Assembly: GCA_009469665.1 (NCBI GenBank)
Contig: SSTB01000079.1
Location: 1 to 15,182 of the forward strand
DNA: 15,182 nucleotides
Direction of reading: 5' to 3'
From: Azonexaceae bacterium
GTDB taxonomy: Bacteria; Pseudomonadota; Gammaproteobacteria; Burkholderiales; Rhodocyclaceae
Shown: piece by piece, positions 6,597 through 13,980 of the stretch
Position numbering within the stretch: position 1 is the stretch's first letter
How the letters are laid out: every line of letters begins with the position of its first letter
Made by a program: the position numbers and the translations under genes
The notes under the pieces: generated by a model
Told to the model about the DNA's origin: nothing
The model's input: only the letters and a program-made list of their open reading frames with translations
The model's database searches: none

Positions 6597-7874
6597 ATGA
6601 CGTCCCTGCACCGACTGATCCTTCCCCGGGTTCTCCTGGTCTGGCTTGGGCTTTCCCTCATCGGTGGCGGCCTCACCTACTGGCTGGAGATGCGCCAGAT
6701 CGACCAGGCGGTGGTCGATCTGGCCGCCACTGCGGTGACCCGCCATGCACCCGACGGTGGTGGCGCCGCGGATTTGGCCCGGCATGCCGATGACTTCCTG
6801 CACGAGGGCTTCGTCGCCGTCGAGATCCTGGCCCCCGGGGGCTCCCCCCTCGCCCGGTCAGCCCGACCCGGCTTCGAGGGTGTCGCCGCCATCTTGGACG
6901 CCGAAGCCCCCCACGGCGACCGGCCCCGCTACCGCACGATTCACCGCAGCGGCGCTACGCTGGTGCGCGTGGTTCTGCCTCTAGCCGCAACGGACGGCCG
7001 ACCCACCGGTCACTTCGAGGGACTCTACCGGGTGGAACCCGCCACCCTGGCGGGCCTACGCGGCGACCTGTGGCGCACCCTTCTCGCCGTCCTGACGGCC
7101 GTGCTGGCGACGACGGTGGTGCTCTATCCGTTGATCGTCGCCCTCAACCGCAACCTCTTCCGCGCGTCCCGCGAAGTCCTGCGGGGCAATCTGGAAATGG
7201 CGGCAGTCCTAGGCGCCGCCATCGCCAAACGGGATTCCGACACCAACGCCCACAATTACCGCGTCACCCTCTACGCCTGCCTGCTGGCCGAAGCGATGGA
7301 CCTGCACGGCGAAGCCCTGCGCGCGCTCATGCTGGGCGCCTTCCTGCACGACGTCGGCAAGATCGGCATCCCCGATACCATCCTGCTCAAGCCTGGCGCC
7401 CTGACCGAGGAAGAACGCGCGATCATGCGGGGTCATGTGGCCCTGGGCGTGGACATCATCGCCTCTTCGGCCTGGCTGAGGGCCGCCCGGGAGGTCATCC
7501 AGAACCATCACGAGTGGTTCGACGGGAGCGGCTATCCGCGGGGCCTGGCCGGCGAGGCGATTCCCCTCACGGCACGCATCTTCGCCGTTGTCGACGTTTT
7601 TGATGCCCTCACCTCCCTCCGGCCCTACAAGACGCCCTGGAGTTGCGACGCCGCCCTGGCGGCGCTGGAACGCGACGCCGGCTGCCATTTCGATCCCAGC
7701 CTGGTGGCCGCCTTCGCCCCCATTGCCCGGAAAATCCAGCCCGAAGTGGCTCAGGCGGACGAGGCGGCCATCGCCCGGCGTCTCGCTGGGCACATCGACG
7801 CCCTCCTGCTCTCCGACGGCGGCCGCCCCCTGCGCGGCCTGTTGCGCCGACGGTTCGCCCCAGCCGGCGCTTAG
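6597..7874 (+). CDS. Membrane HD-GYP protein, probable cyclic-di-GMP phosphodiesterase
   Basis: The 425 residues have a membrane span (about 10-30), a roughly 125-residue periplasmic region with no recognised fold, a second span (about 158-183) and a cytoplasmic HD-GYP domain. That domain carries His251-Asp252 in FLHDVGKIGIPD, the His304-His305 pair and the GYP signature (312-314), so the site looks complete. HD-GYP enzymes hydrolyse cyclic di-GMP to pGpG or GMP. A signal sensed in the periplasm probably sets the activity. The ATG at 6597 was chosen because the first span begins shortly after it. No Shine-Dalgarno sequence is seen; an in-frame ATG at 6504 would add a charged, unconvincing extension. 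A four-codon upstream frame (6589-6600) ends on the start codon. The last 30 residues after the domain are basic. Confidence 0.93.
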   Translation: MTSLHRLILPRVLLVWLGLSLIGGGLTYWLEMRQIDQAVVDLAATAVTRHAPDGGGAADLARHADDFLHEGFVAVEILAPGGSPLARSARPGFEGVAAILDAEAPHGDRPRYRTIHRSGATLVRVVLPLAATDGRPTGHFEGLYRVEPATLAGLRGDLWRTLLAVLTAVLATTVVLYPLIVALNRNLFRASREVLRGNLEMAAVLGAAIAKRDSDTNAHNYRVTLYACLLAEAMDLHGEALRALMLGAFLHDVGKIGIPDTILLKPGALTEEERAIMRGHVALGVDIIASSAWLRAAREVIQNHHEWFDGSGYPRGLAGEAIPLTARIFAVVDVFDALTSLRPYKTPWSCDAALAALERDAGCHFDPSLVAAFAPIARKIQPEVAQADEAAIARRLAGHIDALLLSDGGRPLRGLLRRRFAPAGA

Positions 7875-7894
7875 ACGACAGGGCAATACTAGCT

Positions 7895-8779
7895 TTAGCG
7901 CGTGTAGTACCCCACCGCCACCAGCAGATCGCCGACCTTGCGGAAGCGCGTGTGCTTGTCCTCCACCTTGCGGGTGACGGGGTTGCGCCAGGCGTATTCG
8001 AGTTCGCCGCGGTCCGTGTCCTTGAGGGCGTCGACCATCTGGCGGATGATGGGCGTGCCTTTGGGATCGGTGAGGGCCAGTCCGTCGCTGTCGATCAGGC
8101 GTGGCGTGACACCATGGGCCTTGAAGCGGCCATCCCTGAGGTCCACGACGAAGACGTAGAGATCGTCCTCGATGTAACCGCCGTTCAGGTCGTTGAAGGC
8201 GGCGATGGCCTTACCGGGATCCGCCTTGACCGCCGCCACGGCGCGGTCGAGCAGGGCCTTGGCCTGTTCCGGCGAGGCCCGGGGGATGTAGTAGCCCACC
8301 GCCAGGATGCGCGTCCCGACTCTGTGAAAAAAAGTGATCTTGCGCTCCGGCTTCTGGTGCAGCCGGTTGAGCCAGCGGTATTCGACGCTGCCGGTAGCGG
8401 CGGCCTTGGCTTTTTCCAGCATGTCGTAGAAGAAGGGCGTGCCGAAGGCATCGCGCATATTGGTCACCTTGCGCCCGATGAGGGCCGCGGAGGAGCCGCC
8501 GCTGGCCAGGAAGGTACCGTCGGTACCGACCACGTACACATAGAGTTCCGCGTCGACGAATTCGGTCGGGTGATTGAAGGCGGCGAAGGCTTCGTCGCCG
8601 TGCTGCTCAAAATGGCTCACCGCCCGCGCCAACAACGCCCGGGCGCGCTGGGCGTCAGTGGTGGGCATTTCGCGAATGCCCGTTGCGTCCGGGGCCTTGC
8701 CCTCCTGTGCGTGGACCGCGTACGTGCCCACCGACAGCAGCCCGACGAGCACCGCCCGAATAAATTTCTGCCAAACCAT
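7895..8779 (-). CDS. Secreted double single-Cache protein
   Basis: The protein has 294 residues: a signal peptide (about 1-24, ending AVHAQ) and two homologous units (about 43-164 and 170-292). Each has the order helix pair, an 'LYVYVV/LYVFVV' strand, a 'GTP..' helix, an EY.W strand and a closing 'VGYY' strand. This is the Cache-type ligand-binding architecture normally seen as the sensor of chemoreceptors and kinases. Here there is no membrane span or signalling domain after it, so the protein should be a free periplasmic binding protein. The start at 8779 is preferred to an ATG 60 bases upstream because the signal peptide begins there. It lies 92 bp after uvrD on the same strand and converges with the HD-GYP gene, with 20 bases between their stops. 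The ligand is unknown. Confidence 0.85.
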   Translation of the reverse strand: MVWQKFIRAVLVGLLSVGTYAVHAQEGKAPDATGIREMPTTDAQRARALLARAVSHFEQHGDEAFAAFNHPTEFVDAELYVYVVGTDGTFLASGGSSAALIGRKVTNMRDAFGTPFFYDMLEKAKAAATGSVEYRWLNRLHQKPERKITFFHRVGTRILAVGYYIPRASPEQAKALLDRAVAAVKADPGKAIAAFNDLNGGYIEDDLYVFVVDLRDGRFKAHGVTPRLIDSDGLALTDPKGTPIIRQMVDALKDTDRGELEYAWRNPVTRKVEDKHTRFRKVGDLLVAVGYYTR

Positions 8780-8820
8780 CCCCAATCCCTTCTCCACCGG
8801 TCCGGAAGCCCAAAACGGCC

Positions 8821-8829
8821 ATTCTACCA
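8821..8829 (-). promoter_or_regulatory. Candidate extended -10 promoter for the double-Cache gene
   Basis: The minus strand reads TGGTAGAAT, an extended -10-like element (TGn plus TAGAAT) about 40 bases upstream of the start at 8779. There is no convincing -35. The gene might alternatively be read from uvrD. Confidence 0.28.
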
Positions 8830-8838
8830 AGACGGCCA

Positions 8839-8853
8839 CCCTGCCCGGCAGGG
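8839..8853 (-). repeat. Small GC-rich inverted repeat between uvrD and the double-Cache gene
   Basis: CCCTGCCCGGCAGGG is an inverted repeat with a 6-7 bp stem, 18 bases past the uvrD stop in its own reading direction. No T-run follows, so it is at best a weak or factor-dependent transcript end or an RNA-stabilising hairpin. Confidence 0.3.
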
Positions 8854-8871
8854 CGAGGTTTCAGCCCGGAC

Positions 8872-11019
8872 TCAAAGGGGCGTCAACCGTGCGTACTCCA
8901 GGGCCAGCCACTTGAGGCCGACGGCACCGAAGTTAATGTGCACCCGGGCATCGGCACCCCGCCCCTCGCTATTGACGATAATCCCGACACCGAATTTGGG
9001 ATGCTCGACACTCTGACCGATACGCCATCCTCCAGCCAGCGCCGGTGCGGCCGCCCCGTAGGCCGGCGCTAGCGGGGCTGGGGTTGCAGCCTGCGTCCGG
9101 TTGAGCTTGAGCAGGAGTTCGGCCGGAATTTCCTCCAGAAATCCCGACGGGACGCAGTAGCGCGTCTGACCGTGCAGGAGCCGGGTCTGGGCGCAGGAGA
9201 GGTAGAGGCGCTGGCGCGCCCGGGTCACCGCAACGTACATCAGACGCCGCTCCTCCTCCAGGCCGTCGCGCCCTTCGGCGATGGCATTTTCGTGCGGGAA
9301 GAGTCCCTGTTCCAGTCCGGTAAGGAAGACCACGTCGAATTCGAGACCCTTAGCGGCATGGACCGACATGAGTTGTACCGCGTCCTGGCCTTCGCCGGCC
9401 TGATGCTCGCCCGCTTCCAGGGAGGCATGGGTGAGGAAGGATACCAGGGCGCCACCCTCGCCCACCGCGCCCTCGTCGTCCACGAAGCCGGCGGCAGCGT
9501 TGATGAGTTCGTCCAGGTTCTCCAGGCGCTCCTGGCCTTCCTTTTCCCGCCGGTAGTGCTCCGCGAGACCGCTCTTCTCGATGACATGCTCGACCATCTC
9601 CTGCAGGGGGAGCGCCTCGGTTTCCCGCCGCAGGGCCTCCACCAGGGCGACGAAGGCGCCCACCGTCTGTCCGGCCTTGCCGGAGAGCGAGGCAGCGGCG
9701 TTGTAGAGCGGGGATTGGCACTTGTGGGCGGCGGCCTGAAGATTCTCCAGGCTGCGGGCGCCGATACCGCGGGCGGGGAAATTCACCACCCGCAAGAAGG
9801 CGGTGTCGTCGTCCGGATTGGCGATGAGCCGCAGATAGGCCAGGGCGTGCTTAACCTCCTGGCGCTCGAAGAAGCGCAGGCCTCCGTAAACGCGGTAGGG
9901 GACGCCGCGGCTGAACAGTTCGTGCTCCAGCACCCGAGACTGGGCGTTGGAACGATAGAGCAGCGCCATCTGCCCGGCGGGCCTGCCTTCACGCACCAGT
10001 TCGCGGATTTCCTCCACCACGAAACGCGCCTCGTCCACATCCGACCAGGCCTCGAAGGCCCGGATGGGCTCCCCGGCACCGGCGTCGGTCCACAGGTTCT
10101 TGCCCAGACGCTCGCGGTTGTTCTTGATGATGGCGTTGGCCGCCGCCAGGATATTGCCGTGGGAGCGGTAGTTCTGCTCCAGGCGGATGACGTTGCTTCC
10201 CGCGCTGGTTTGGCAATACTCACGCTCAAAATCGCGCATATTGGCCACCTCGGCCCCACGGAAGGCGTAGATGGACTGGTCGTCGTCCCCCACCGCGAAC
10301 AGGCAGGCCCCGCCGGCAGCGAGAAGCTTCAGCCAAGCGTACTGGAGACGATTGGTGTCCTGGAATTCATCCACCAGGATGTGGCGAAAGCGCTCCTGGT
10401 AGTGGCGCCGCAGGGGTTCGTTGCGCGAGAGCAACTCGTGGCAGCGCAGCAGGAGTTCGGCAAAATCGACCACGCCCTCGCGATTGCACTGGAGTTCGTA
10501 TTCGGCATAAAGCTCGACCCGACGCCGGGTCCAGGTGTCGTAGGCTTCGGCCTGGGCGGCACGGATGCCCTGTTCCTTGTGGCCGTTGATGAAATGGCAG
10601 AGCTCCCGCGGCGGATATTTTTCGTCATCGACGTTGAGGGCCTTCAGCAGTCGCTTGACTGCCGCCAACTGGTCGGCGGAGTCGAGTATCTGAAAGGTCT
10701 GGGGCAGCCCGGCCTCGCGATGGTGGGTCCGCAACAGGCGGTTGCACAGCCCGTGAAAAGTGCCTATCCAAAGGCCCCGCGGACTGATGGGCACGAGCGC
10801 CGACAGGCGGGCGATCATTTCCTTGGCGGCCTTGTTGGTGAAGGTGACCGCCAGCACGCCGTGGGGGCTGACCTGCCCGGTGGAAATCAGCCAGGCGATG
10901 CGGGTGGTGAGCACCCGCGTCTTGCCGCTACCGGCACCGGCGAGGATGAGGGCGTGGACCGCCGGCAGCGTCACGGCTTGGAGCTGGGGGGGATTGAGAA
11001 GAGCGAGAAGATCGGACAT
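8872..11019 (-). CDS. uvrD: UvrD-family superfamily 1 DNA helicase
   Basis: This is a full-length 715-residue 3'-5' DNA helicase used in nucleotide excision and mismatch repair. Motif I is AGAGSGKT (27-34), motif Ia TFTNKAAKEM, motif II DEFQDTN (217-223), motif III GDDDQSIYAFRGA (244-256), motif IV QNYRS, motif V VHAAKGLEFD and motif VI VAVTRAR. The C-terminal segment (about 663-715; HPKFGVGIIV) is the tudor-like tail of UvrD/PcrA, which argues for UvrD rather than Rep. Upstream is an AT-rich divergent region with a plausible sigma-70 promoter. The ribosome binding site is weak (GGAA). The double-Cache gene follows on the same strand. Nothing is missing from the catalytic motifs. Confidence 0.95.
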   Translation of the reverse strand: MSDLLALLNPPQLQAVTLPAVHALILAGAGSGKTRVLTTRIAWLISTGQVSPHGVLAVTFTNKAAKEMIARLSALVPISPRGLWIGTFHGLCNRLLRTHHREAGLPQTFQILDSADQLAAVKRLLKALNVDDEKYPPRELCHFINGHKEQGIRAAQAEAYDTWTRRRVELYAEYELQCNREGVVDFAELLLRCHELLSRNEPLRRHYQERFRHILVDEFQDTNRLQYAWLKLLAAGGACLFAVGDDDQSIYAFRGAEVANMRDFEREYCQTSAGSNVIRLEQNYRSHGNILAAANAIIKNNRERLGKNLWTDAGAGEPIRAFEAWSDVDEARFVVEEIRELVREGRPAGQMALLYRSNAQSRVLEHELFSRGVPYRVYGGLRFFERQEVKHALAYLRLIANPDDDTAFLRVVNFPARGIGARSLENLQAAAHKCQSPLYNAAASLSGKAGQTVGAFVALVEALRRETEALPLQEMVEHVIEKSGLAEHYRREKEGQERLENLDELINAAAGFVDDEGAVGEGGALVSFLTHASLEAGEHQAGEGQDAVQLMSVHAAKGLEFDVVFLTGLEQGLFPHENAIAEGRDGLEEERRLMYVAVTRARQRLYLSCAQTRLLHGQTRYCVPSGFLEEIPAELLLKLNRTQAATPAPLAPAYGAAAPALAGGWRIGQSVEHPKFGVGIIVNSEGRGADARVHINFGAVGLKWLALEYARLTPL

Positions 11020-11062
11020 GAATCAATTTCCGGCGCCAGCGGGAGATATACACCCGGCAGCA

Positions 11063-11091
11063 CCTATAACTAAAGGCATATAAACAAACAA
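11063..11091 (-). promoter_or_regulatory. uvrD: Candidate sigma-70 promoter for uvrD
   Basis: On the minus strand TTGTTT (-35) and TATAGG (-10) are separated by 17 bases in an AT-rich patch, about 45 bases before the start at 11019. Both hexamers are imperfect, so this is a candidate only. Confidence 0.35.
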
Positions 11092-11102
11092 GGCCTTACG
11101 CA

Positions 11103-11114
11103 TTGTGCAACGCA
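11103..11114 (+). promoter_or_regulatory. TTGTGCAnnGCA motif, copy 1
   Basis: TTGTGCAACGCA lies within the CATTG...CAATG dyad at 11101-11117, in the divergent region between uvrD and the 113-residue gene. It shares ten of twelve positions with a second, oppositely oriented copy. TGCA-rich dyads of this look are known as operators of the PhaR regulators of polyhydroxybutyrate genes. Assigning it to PhaR is inference. Confidence 0.4.
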
Positions 11115-11183
11115 ATGTCAATCGTGAATTCATACGCTACAAACAGTCACAAAGCCGCGGTAGACTTCGACACAAATAAATGC

Positions 11184-11195
11184 TGCAATGCACAA
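11184..11195 (-). promoter_or_regulatory. TTGTGCAnnGCA motif, copy 2
   Basis: The minus strand reads TTGTGCATTGCA, matching copy 1. It ends about 75 bases before the start codon of the 113-residue gene. Two matching copies in one 250-bp spacer are unlikely to be chance and suggest a paired operator. Confidence 0.4.
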
Positions 11196-11256
11196 AACAA
11201 AGAGAGCCCAAAAGGCTGACCGCCATCAGAGAAAGTGGCTACCGCCACAGTAGCGA

Positions 11257-11262
11257 AAGGAG
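11257..11262 (+). promoter_or_regulatory. Ribosome binding site deciding the start of the 113-residue gene
   Basis: AAGGAG sits seven bases before the ATG at 11270. It settles the start against an in-frame ATG at 11180 whose extra residues look non-coding. Confidence 0.75.
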
Positions 11263-11269
11263 TAACACA

Positions 11270-11611
11270 ATGAAAGCACCGAAAATCCTGCCCTGGATCG
11301 CCAAGCGCGCCGGGATCAGCGAGGAACTGGCCCTCAAACTCTGGCGCCGTGGCGCTGGCGAGGCCGAATACCTGTGCGGCAAGGCCCAGGGCCCCGAGTA
11401 CTGGGGTCTGGCCGTCGAACGCTTCCTCGCCCTGGTCGAGGACGAAGCCGGCCGCAGCCCCGCCTACACCCTGGAATCGGCCCCCCGCCTGTCCTGGATG
11501 TTCCGCCATCAGACCGGCATGTCTCTCCTCACCCTGATGGCCGCCCAGAACGCCTACCGCTTCTGGCAGGACACCTGGGGCAATCTGCGCGGCGCCAAGA
11601 AGGCCGCCTGA
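11270..11611 (+). CDS. Small conserved-looking protein of unknown function
   Basis: The 113 residues have no signal peptide and no clear membrane span. The N-terminal half is basic and helical (KILPWIAKRAGI), the middle is acidic (FLALVEDEAG), and the C-terminal half is amphipathic and rich in aromatic residues (SWMFRHQTGMSLLTLM, YRFWQDTW) with a basic tail (GAKKAA). Tryptophan is unusually frequent for its size. I do not recognise a named family. Codon use matches the neighbours, and the ribosome binding site is strong, so it is a real gene. The upstream spacer carries two TTGTGCAnnGCA motifs, which hints at dedicated control. A role at polyhydroxyalkanoate granules is one possibility raised by those motifs, but nothing in the protein itself proves it. 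Confidence 0.8.
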   Translation: MKAPKILPWIAKRAGISEELALKLWRRGAGEAEYLCGKAQGPEYWGLAVERFLALVEDEAGRSPAYTLESAPRLSWMFRHQTGMSLLTLMAAQNAYRFWQDTWGNLRGAKKAA

Positions 11612-11616
11612 GGCCC

Positions 11617-12489
11617 TCAGCGCCGATAGGGCTTGGCCGCCGGAAGATCGAGTTCCTGCACGAGGCGTGAGGCGAGCTTTTCCGCCTCCTCCTGACCGGG
11701 AATCTGCCCCAGGCGCAGTTCGTAGGACTTGCCGGCCTGGCGGGGAACGATGCGCACCGCGTAACCTGCCGCGGTCGCGCGGTCATAGACGGCAAGAGCA
11801 GCGGCCTGATCCGCGTAGGTTCCCAGACGTACCCCCCAGCGGCCACTCCGTCTCTGGAGGCCCGCTCCGGCTTCCAGTTCGGTTTCCCGGGCCCATTTTT
11901 CCACCTGGGCGGCATCAACCGAGGCCACCGGGTCCGGACCCTTGCCCTTGTCCGCGCCATAGAACTGGAGGGGCTGGTCGAGTTGCACCGGCGCCCCGCC
12001 GGGATGAGACGCCGTGATGCGCCCTTCGAGCAGACACACGAAGTCGCGCTGATCGTCACTGCGGCCCCAGATGTCTGTACCGCGGATTCCCGCGGTCACG
12101 GTGCCGATCTGGACATTGATCGCGCGCCGGTCACTGCTGCGCCGAAAGATGTCGGTGGTCAGACGGAAGGCCCCCTTGGCTACTTCCAGGGCCGCGGTAA
12201 ACACGCCATTTTCCTTGCGCCCCAGGGCGTTGAGGCCGACCTGGCCGTTCTCGCCCACCCGCACGGCGCTGCCATCGGCCATCTGGACCAGTGCCCGCCC
12301 TCCGAAGCCAGTCACCAGGCGATCCCGGCTCTCCAGAGCCATCCCCGGCGCCAGGGCGAGACGCGCCCCGCCCCGCTCGACCCAGGCCGGAGCCTGCACC
12401 CCGTCGACCACCGCGTGGGGGGCCGCCAGCAGCGGCAGCGCCAGGCCCCACAAGGCCAGCGCAGCCAGTTTCTTTGTCCATTGCCTCAT
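11617..12489 (-). CDS. Secreted FecR-SPOR fusion protein
   Basis: The 290 residues comprise a signal peptide (about 1-24), a FecR domain (about 32-165, with FGGRALVQMADGS at 62-74 and the closing VTAGIRGTDIWG at 131-142), a linker, and a C-terminal SPOR domain (about 218-281, WGVRLGTYADQAAA). SPOR domains bind glycan strands stripped of stem peptides at division sites. FecR domains occur in periplasmic signalling proteins, often beside ECF sigma genes. There is no N-terminal cytoplasmic anti-sigma segment or membrane span, so this is a fully exported FecR variant. The start at 12489 was chosen because the signal peptide begins there and GGGAG lies six bases upstream. It is divergent from the ECF sigma gene, sharing a 78-bp spacer. 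The domain calls are strong; its role in the sigma circuit is inferred. Confidence 0.88.
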   Translation of the reverse strand: MRQWTKKLAALALWGLALPLLAAPHAVVDGVQAPAWVERGGARLALAPGMALESRDRLVTGFGGRALVQMADGSAVRVGENGQVGLNALGRKENGVFTAALEVAKGAFRLTTDIFRRSSDRRAINVQIGTVTAGIRGTDIWGRSDDQRDFVCLLEGRITASHPGGAPVQLDQPLQFYGADKGKGPDPVASVDAAQVEKWARETELEAGAGLQRRSGRWGVRLGTYADQAAALAVYDRATAAGYAVRIVPRQAGKSYELRLGQIPGQEEAEKLASRLVQELDLPAAKPYRR

Positions 12490-12532
12490 GTCACGCTCCC
12501 AATATGGATTGCCACGGATGATAGCAGCCCCC

Positions 12533-12560
12533 TTGCCATCGGCACCCGGAGGCCTACACT
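12533..12560 (+). promoter_or_regulatory. Candidate promoter for the ECF sigma gene
   Basis: TTGCCA (-35, 12533-12538) and TACACT (-10, 12555-12560) are separated by 16 bases. Initiation would fall at or just before the ATG at 12568, which implies a leaderless or nearly leaderless mRNA. A GGAGG at 12548-12552 lies 15 bases before the ATG, too far to be ideal and upstream of the predicted transcript start. No auto-regulatory ECF-type motif (GGAAC) is seen. Confidence 0.35.
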
Positions 12561-12567
12561 CGCCGCC

Positions 12568-13125
12568 ATGGATGAACCCAGCGACGAAGGTCTGATGCTT
12601 GCGTATCGCGCCGGCGATGCCGCCGCCTTCGAAACCCTCTACCGGCGCCACCGCAGCCGGCTGTACCGTCACCTCGTCCATCAATGCGGCGACCCCGGGC
12701 TGGCCGAAGACCTCTACCAGGACGTCTGGGCGCGGGTCATCGCGGCCCGCTCGGGCTATGAGCCCCTGGCAAAATTTTCGACGTGGCTGTTCCGCATCGC
12801 CCATAACCGTCTCCTCGACCACTACCGCCAGCACGCCCGGGGGGTCGCTTCCAGATACGACGCAGACGCCGATCCGGATGCGCTCCCGGCCCGGGAAGAC
12901 AGCAATCCGGCCCGCCAGGCGGAACGCCAAAGTCTGGCGCGACGTCTGTCCAGCGCCCTGGAGGAATTGCCCGAGCCCCAGCGCGAAACTTTCCTGCTGG
13001 CCGAGGCGGGCGAACTCAGCCTGGAAGAGATCGCCGCCGCCACCCAGGTGGGGCGGGAAACCGCCAAGAGTCGCCTGCGCTATGCCGTCGCCCGGCTGCG
13101 CATCGCCCTGGAGGATCTGCTATGA
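12568..13125 (+). CDS. ECF-type RNA polymerase sigma factor
   Basis: The 185 residues form a typical group 4 sigma factor. Region 2 runs about 8-90 (AFETLYRRH; DLYQDVWARV; FSTWLFRIAHNRLLDHYR). A variable linker follows (91-120), then region 4 about 124-180 with the helix-turn-helix ELSLEEIAAATQVGRETAKSRLRYA. It directs RNA polymerase to a small regulon when released from its anti-sigma factor. The start is the only reasonable ATG ahead of region 2. Its stop overlaps the start of the next gene as ATGA, the usual sigma/anti-sigma arrangement. It is divergent from the FecR-SPOR gene. I cannot place it in a numbered ECF group from sequence alone, and the promoter it recognises is not evident here. 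Confidence 0.95.
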   Translation: MDEPSDEGLMLAYRAGDAAAFETLYRRHRSRLYRHLVHQCGDPGLAEDLYQDVWARVIAARSGYEPLAKFSTWLFRIAHNRLLDHYRQHARGVASRYDADADPDALPAREDSNPARQAERQSLARRLSSALEELPEPQRETFLLAEAGELSLEEIAAATQVGRETAKSRLRYAVARLRIALEDLL

Positions 13126-13946
13126 GCCCCCCTGACAACAGCCCCCGGGACGCCGAGCTTGCCCGCCTGTATTGCCAGGCGCAGGCCCCGGAACCTCCTC
13201 CCGCCCTGGACGCAGCCATCCTTGCCGCGTCGCGCGAGGCGCTGCAGCCCCAGCGGCAACCATGGTGGCGTCGCCTCCAGGTACCGGTGACCCTGGCGGC
13301 CACGGTCATGCTTGCGGTCATGCTCACTCTGAGCATCGAGCGCCACCCGCCCGAAGAAGCCGGCGTCCCTGCCAAGATCGCCCCCCCGGGCAAAGAGGCG
13401 CCCGCCCCCGCGACCGCTCCCGCAGCCAAGGGCCAGGCCACCGCGCCGCAGCCCGGGCAATCGGGAGTCCCTACATCGGCAGCCAAGACTCTGCCACGGC
13501 AGCCCGCCCGGCCGGAACCACGGCCGAGCACCGCGGACCATGCCGATGTCCCCCCAGCCGCCCCCTCTCCAGCCGCCCCCTCTCCGGCTGCTTCCGCCCC
13601 GGCCGCCGCCGTTTCGGGCAGCCCTGCGCCAGCCCCTGCCGCTCCCGACCACAATCAGGCGCTCCCGGCCCCTGCCGCCGTCCGTGCGACGGAAAGCTCC
13701 ATCGGCGAACTGCGCGAGGAACGCAAGGCCCTCGCCGCTCCCATCCCTGCCACCGGCGCCGCCCCTGCTCCGGCGACAGCCGACCGGGCCCTAGGCAAAC
13801 GCGAAAAGGCGGCCCCCAACCCAGCCGACTGGATCGAGGAAATCCGCGCCCTGCGCCGCCAGGGAGCCACCCAGGAAGCTGAACGCCGCCTGGGGGAATT
13901 CCGCGCCGCCTTCCCGGATTACCCGCTGCCCGAAGACTTGCGCTGA
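13122..13946 (+). CDS. Single-pass membrane protein, probable anti-sigma factor
   Basis: The 274 residues have a cytoplasmic N-terminal part (1-50; ELARLYCQAQAPEPPPALDAAILAASREAL) and one membrane span (about 53-71). A long Pro/Ala-rich periplasmic stretch (about 76-225) includes two exact PAAPS units. A C-terminal helical segment follows (about 234-274; WIEEIRALRRQGATQEAERRLGEF). The 4-nt overlap with the sigma gene and the topology argue for an anti-sigma factor. The zinc-binding HxxxCxxC motif is missing (one cysteine only, Cys18), so it is not a ZAS-type protein. The Pro/Ala region would reach some way across the periplasm and place the C-terminal segment near peptidoglycan. The anti-sigma role is inferred from position and topology, not from a recognised domain. 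Confidence 0.8.
   Translation: MSPPDNSPRDAELARLYCQAQAPEPPPALDAAILAASREALQPQRQPWWRRLQVPVTLAATVMLAVMLTLSIERHPPEEAGVPAKIAPPGKEAPAPATAPAAKGQATAPQPGQSGVPTSAAKTLPRQPARPEPRPSTADHADVPPAAPSPAAPSPAASAPAAAVSGSPAPAPAAPDHNQALPAPAAVRATESSIGELREERKALAAPIPATGAAPAPATADRALGKREKAAPNPADWIEEIRALRRQGATQEAERRLGEFRAAFPDYPLPEDLR
13554..13583 (+). repeat. 15-bp tandem repeat in the anti-sigma-like gene
   Basis: CCAGCCGCCCCCTCT occurs twice head to tail and encodes PAAPS twice. A decayed third copy follows (PAASA). It keeps frame and lies in the Pro/Ala periplasmic linker, so copy-number change would lengthen or shorten the linker by five residues. Confidence 0.7.
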
Positions 13947-13980
13947 GCTTTAACCCCGGGAAGGGCGAGCCGGCGTTTAC

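Noticed and set aside
9172..11073. Very long open frame (over 600 codons) opposite uvrD
   Set aside because: It is antisense to an intact UvrD with all helicase motifs. Its translation shows no domain logic, and long antisense frames are expected in GC-rich codon-biased DNA.
12490..12930. N-terminal extension of the FecR-SPOR frame beyond the chosen start
   Set aside because: It would overlap most of the ECF sigma gene, and the signal peptide and ribosome binding site fix the start at 12489.
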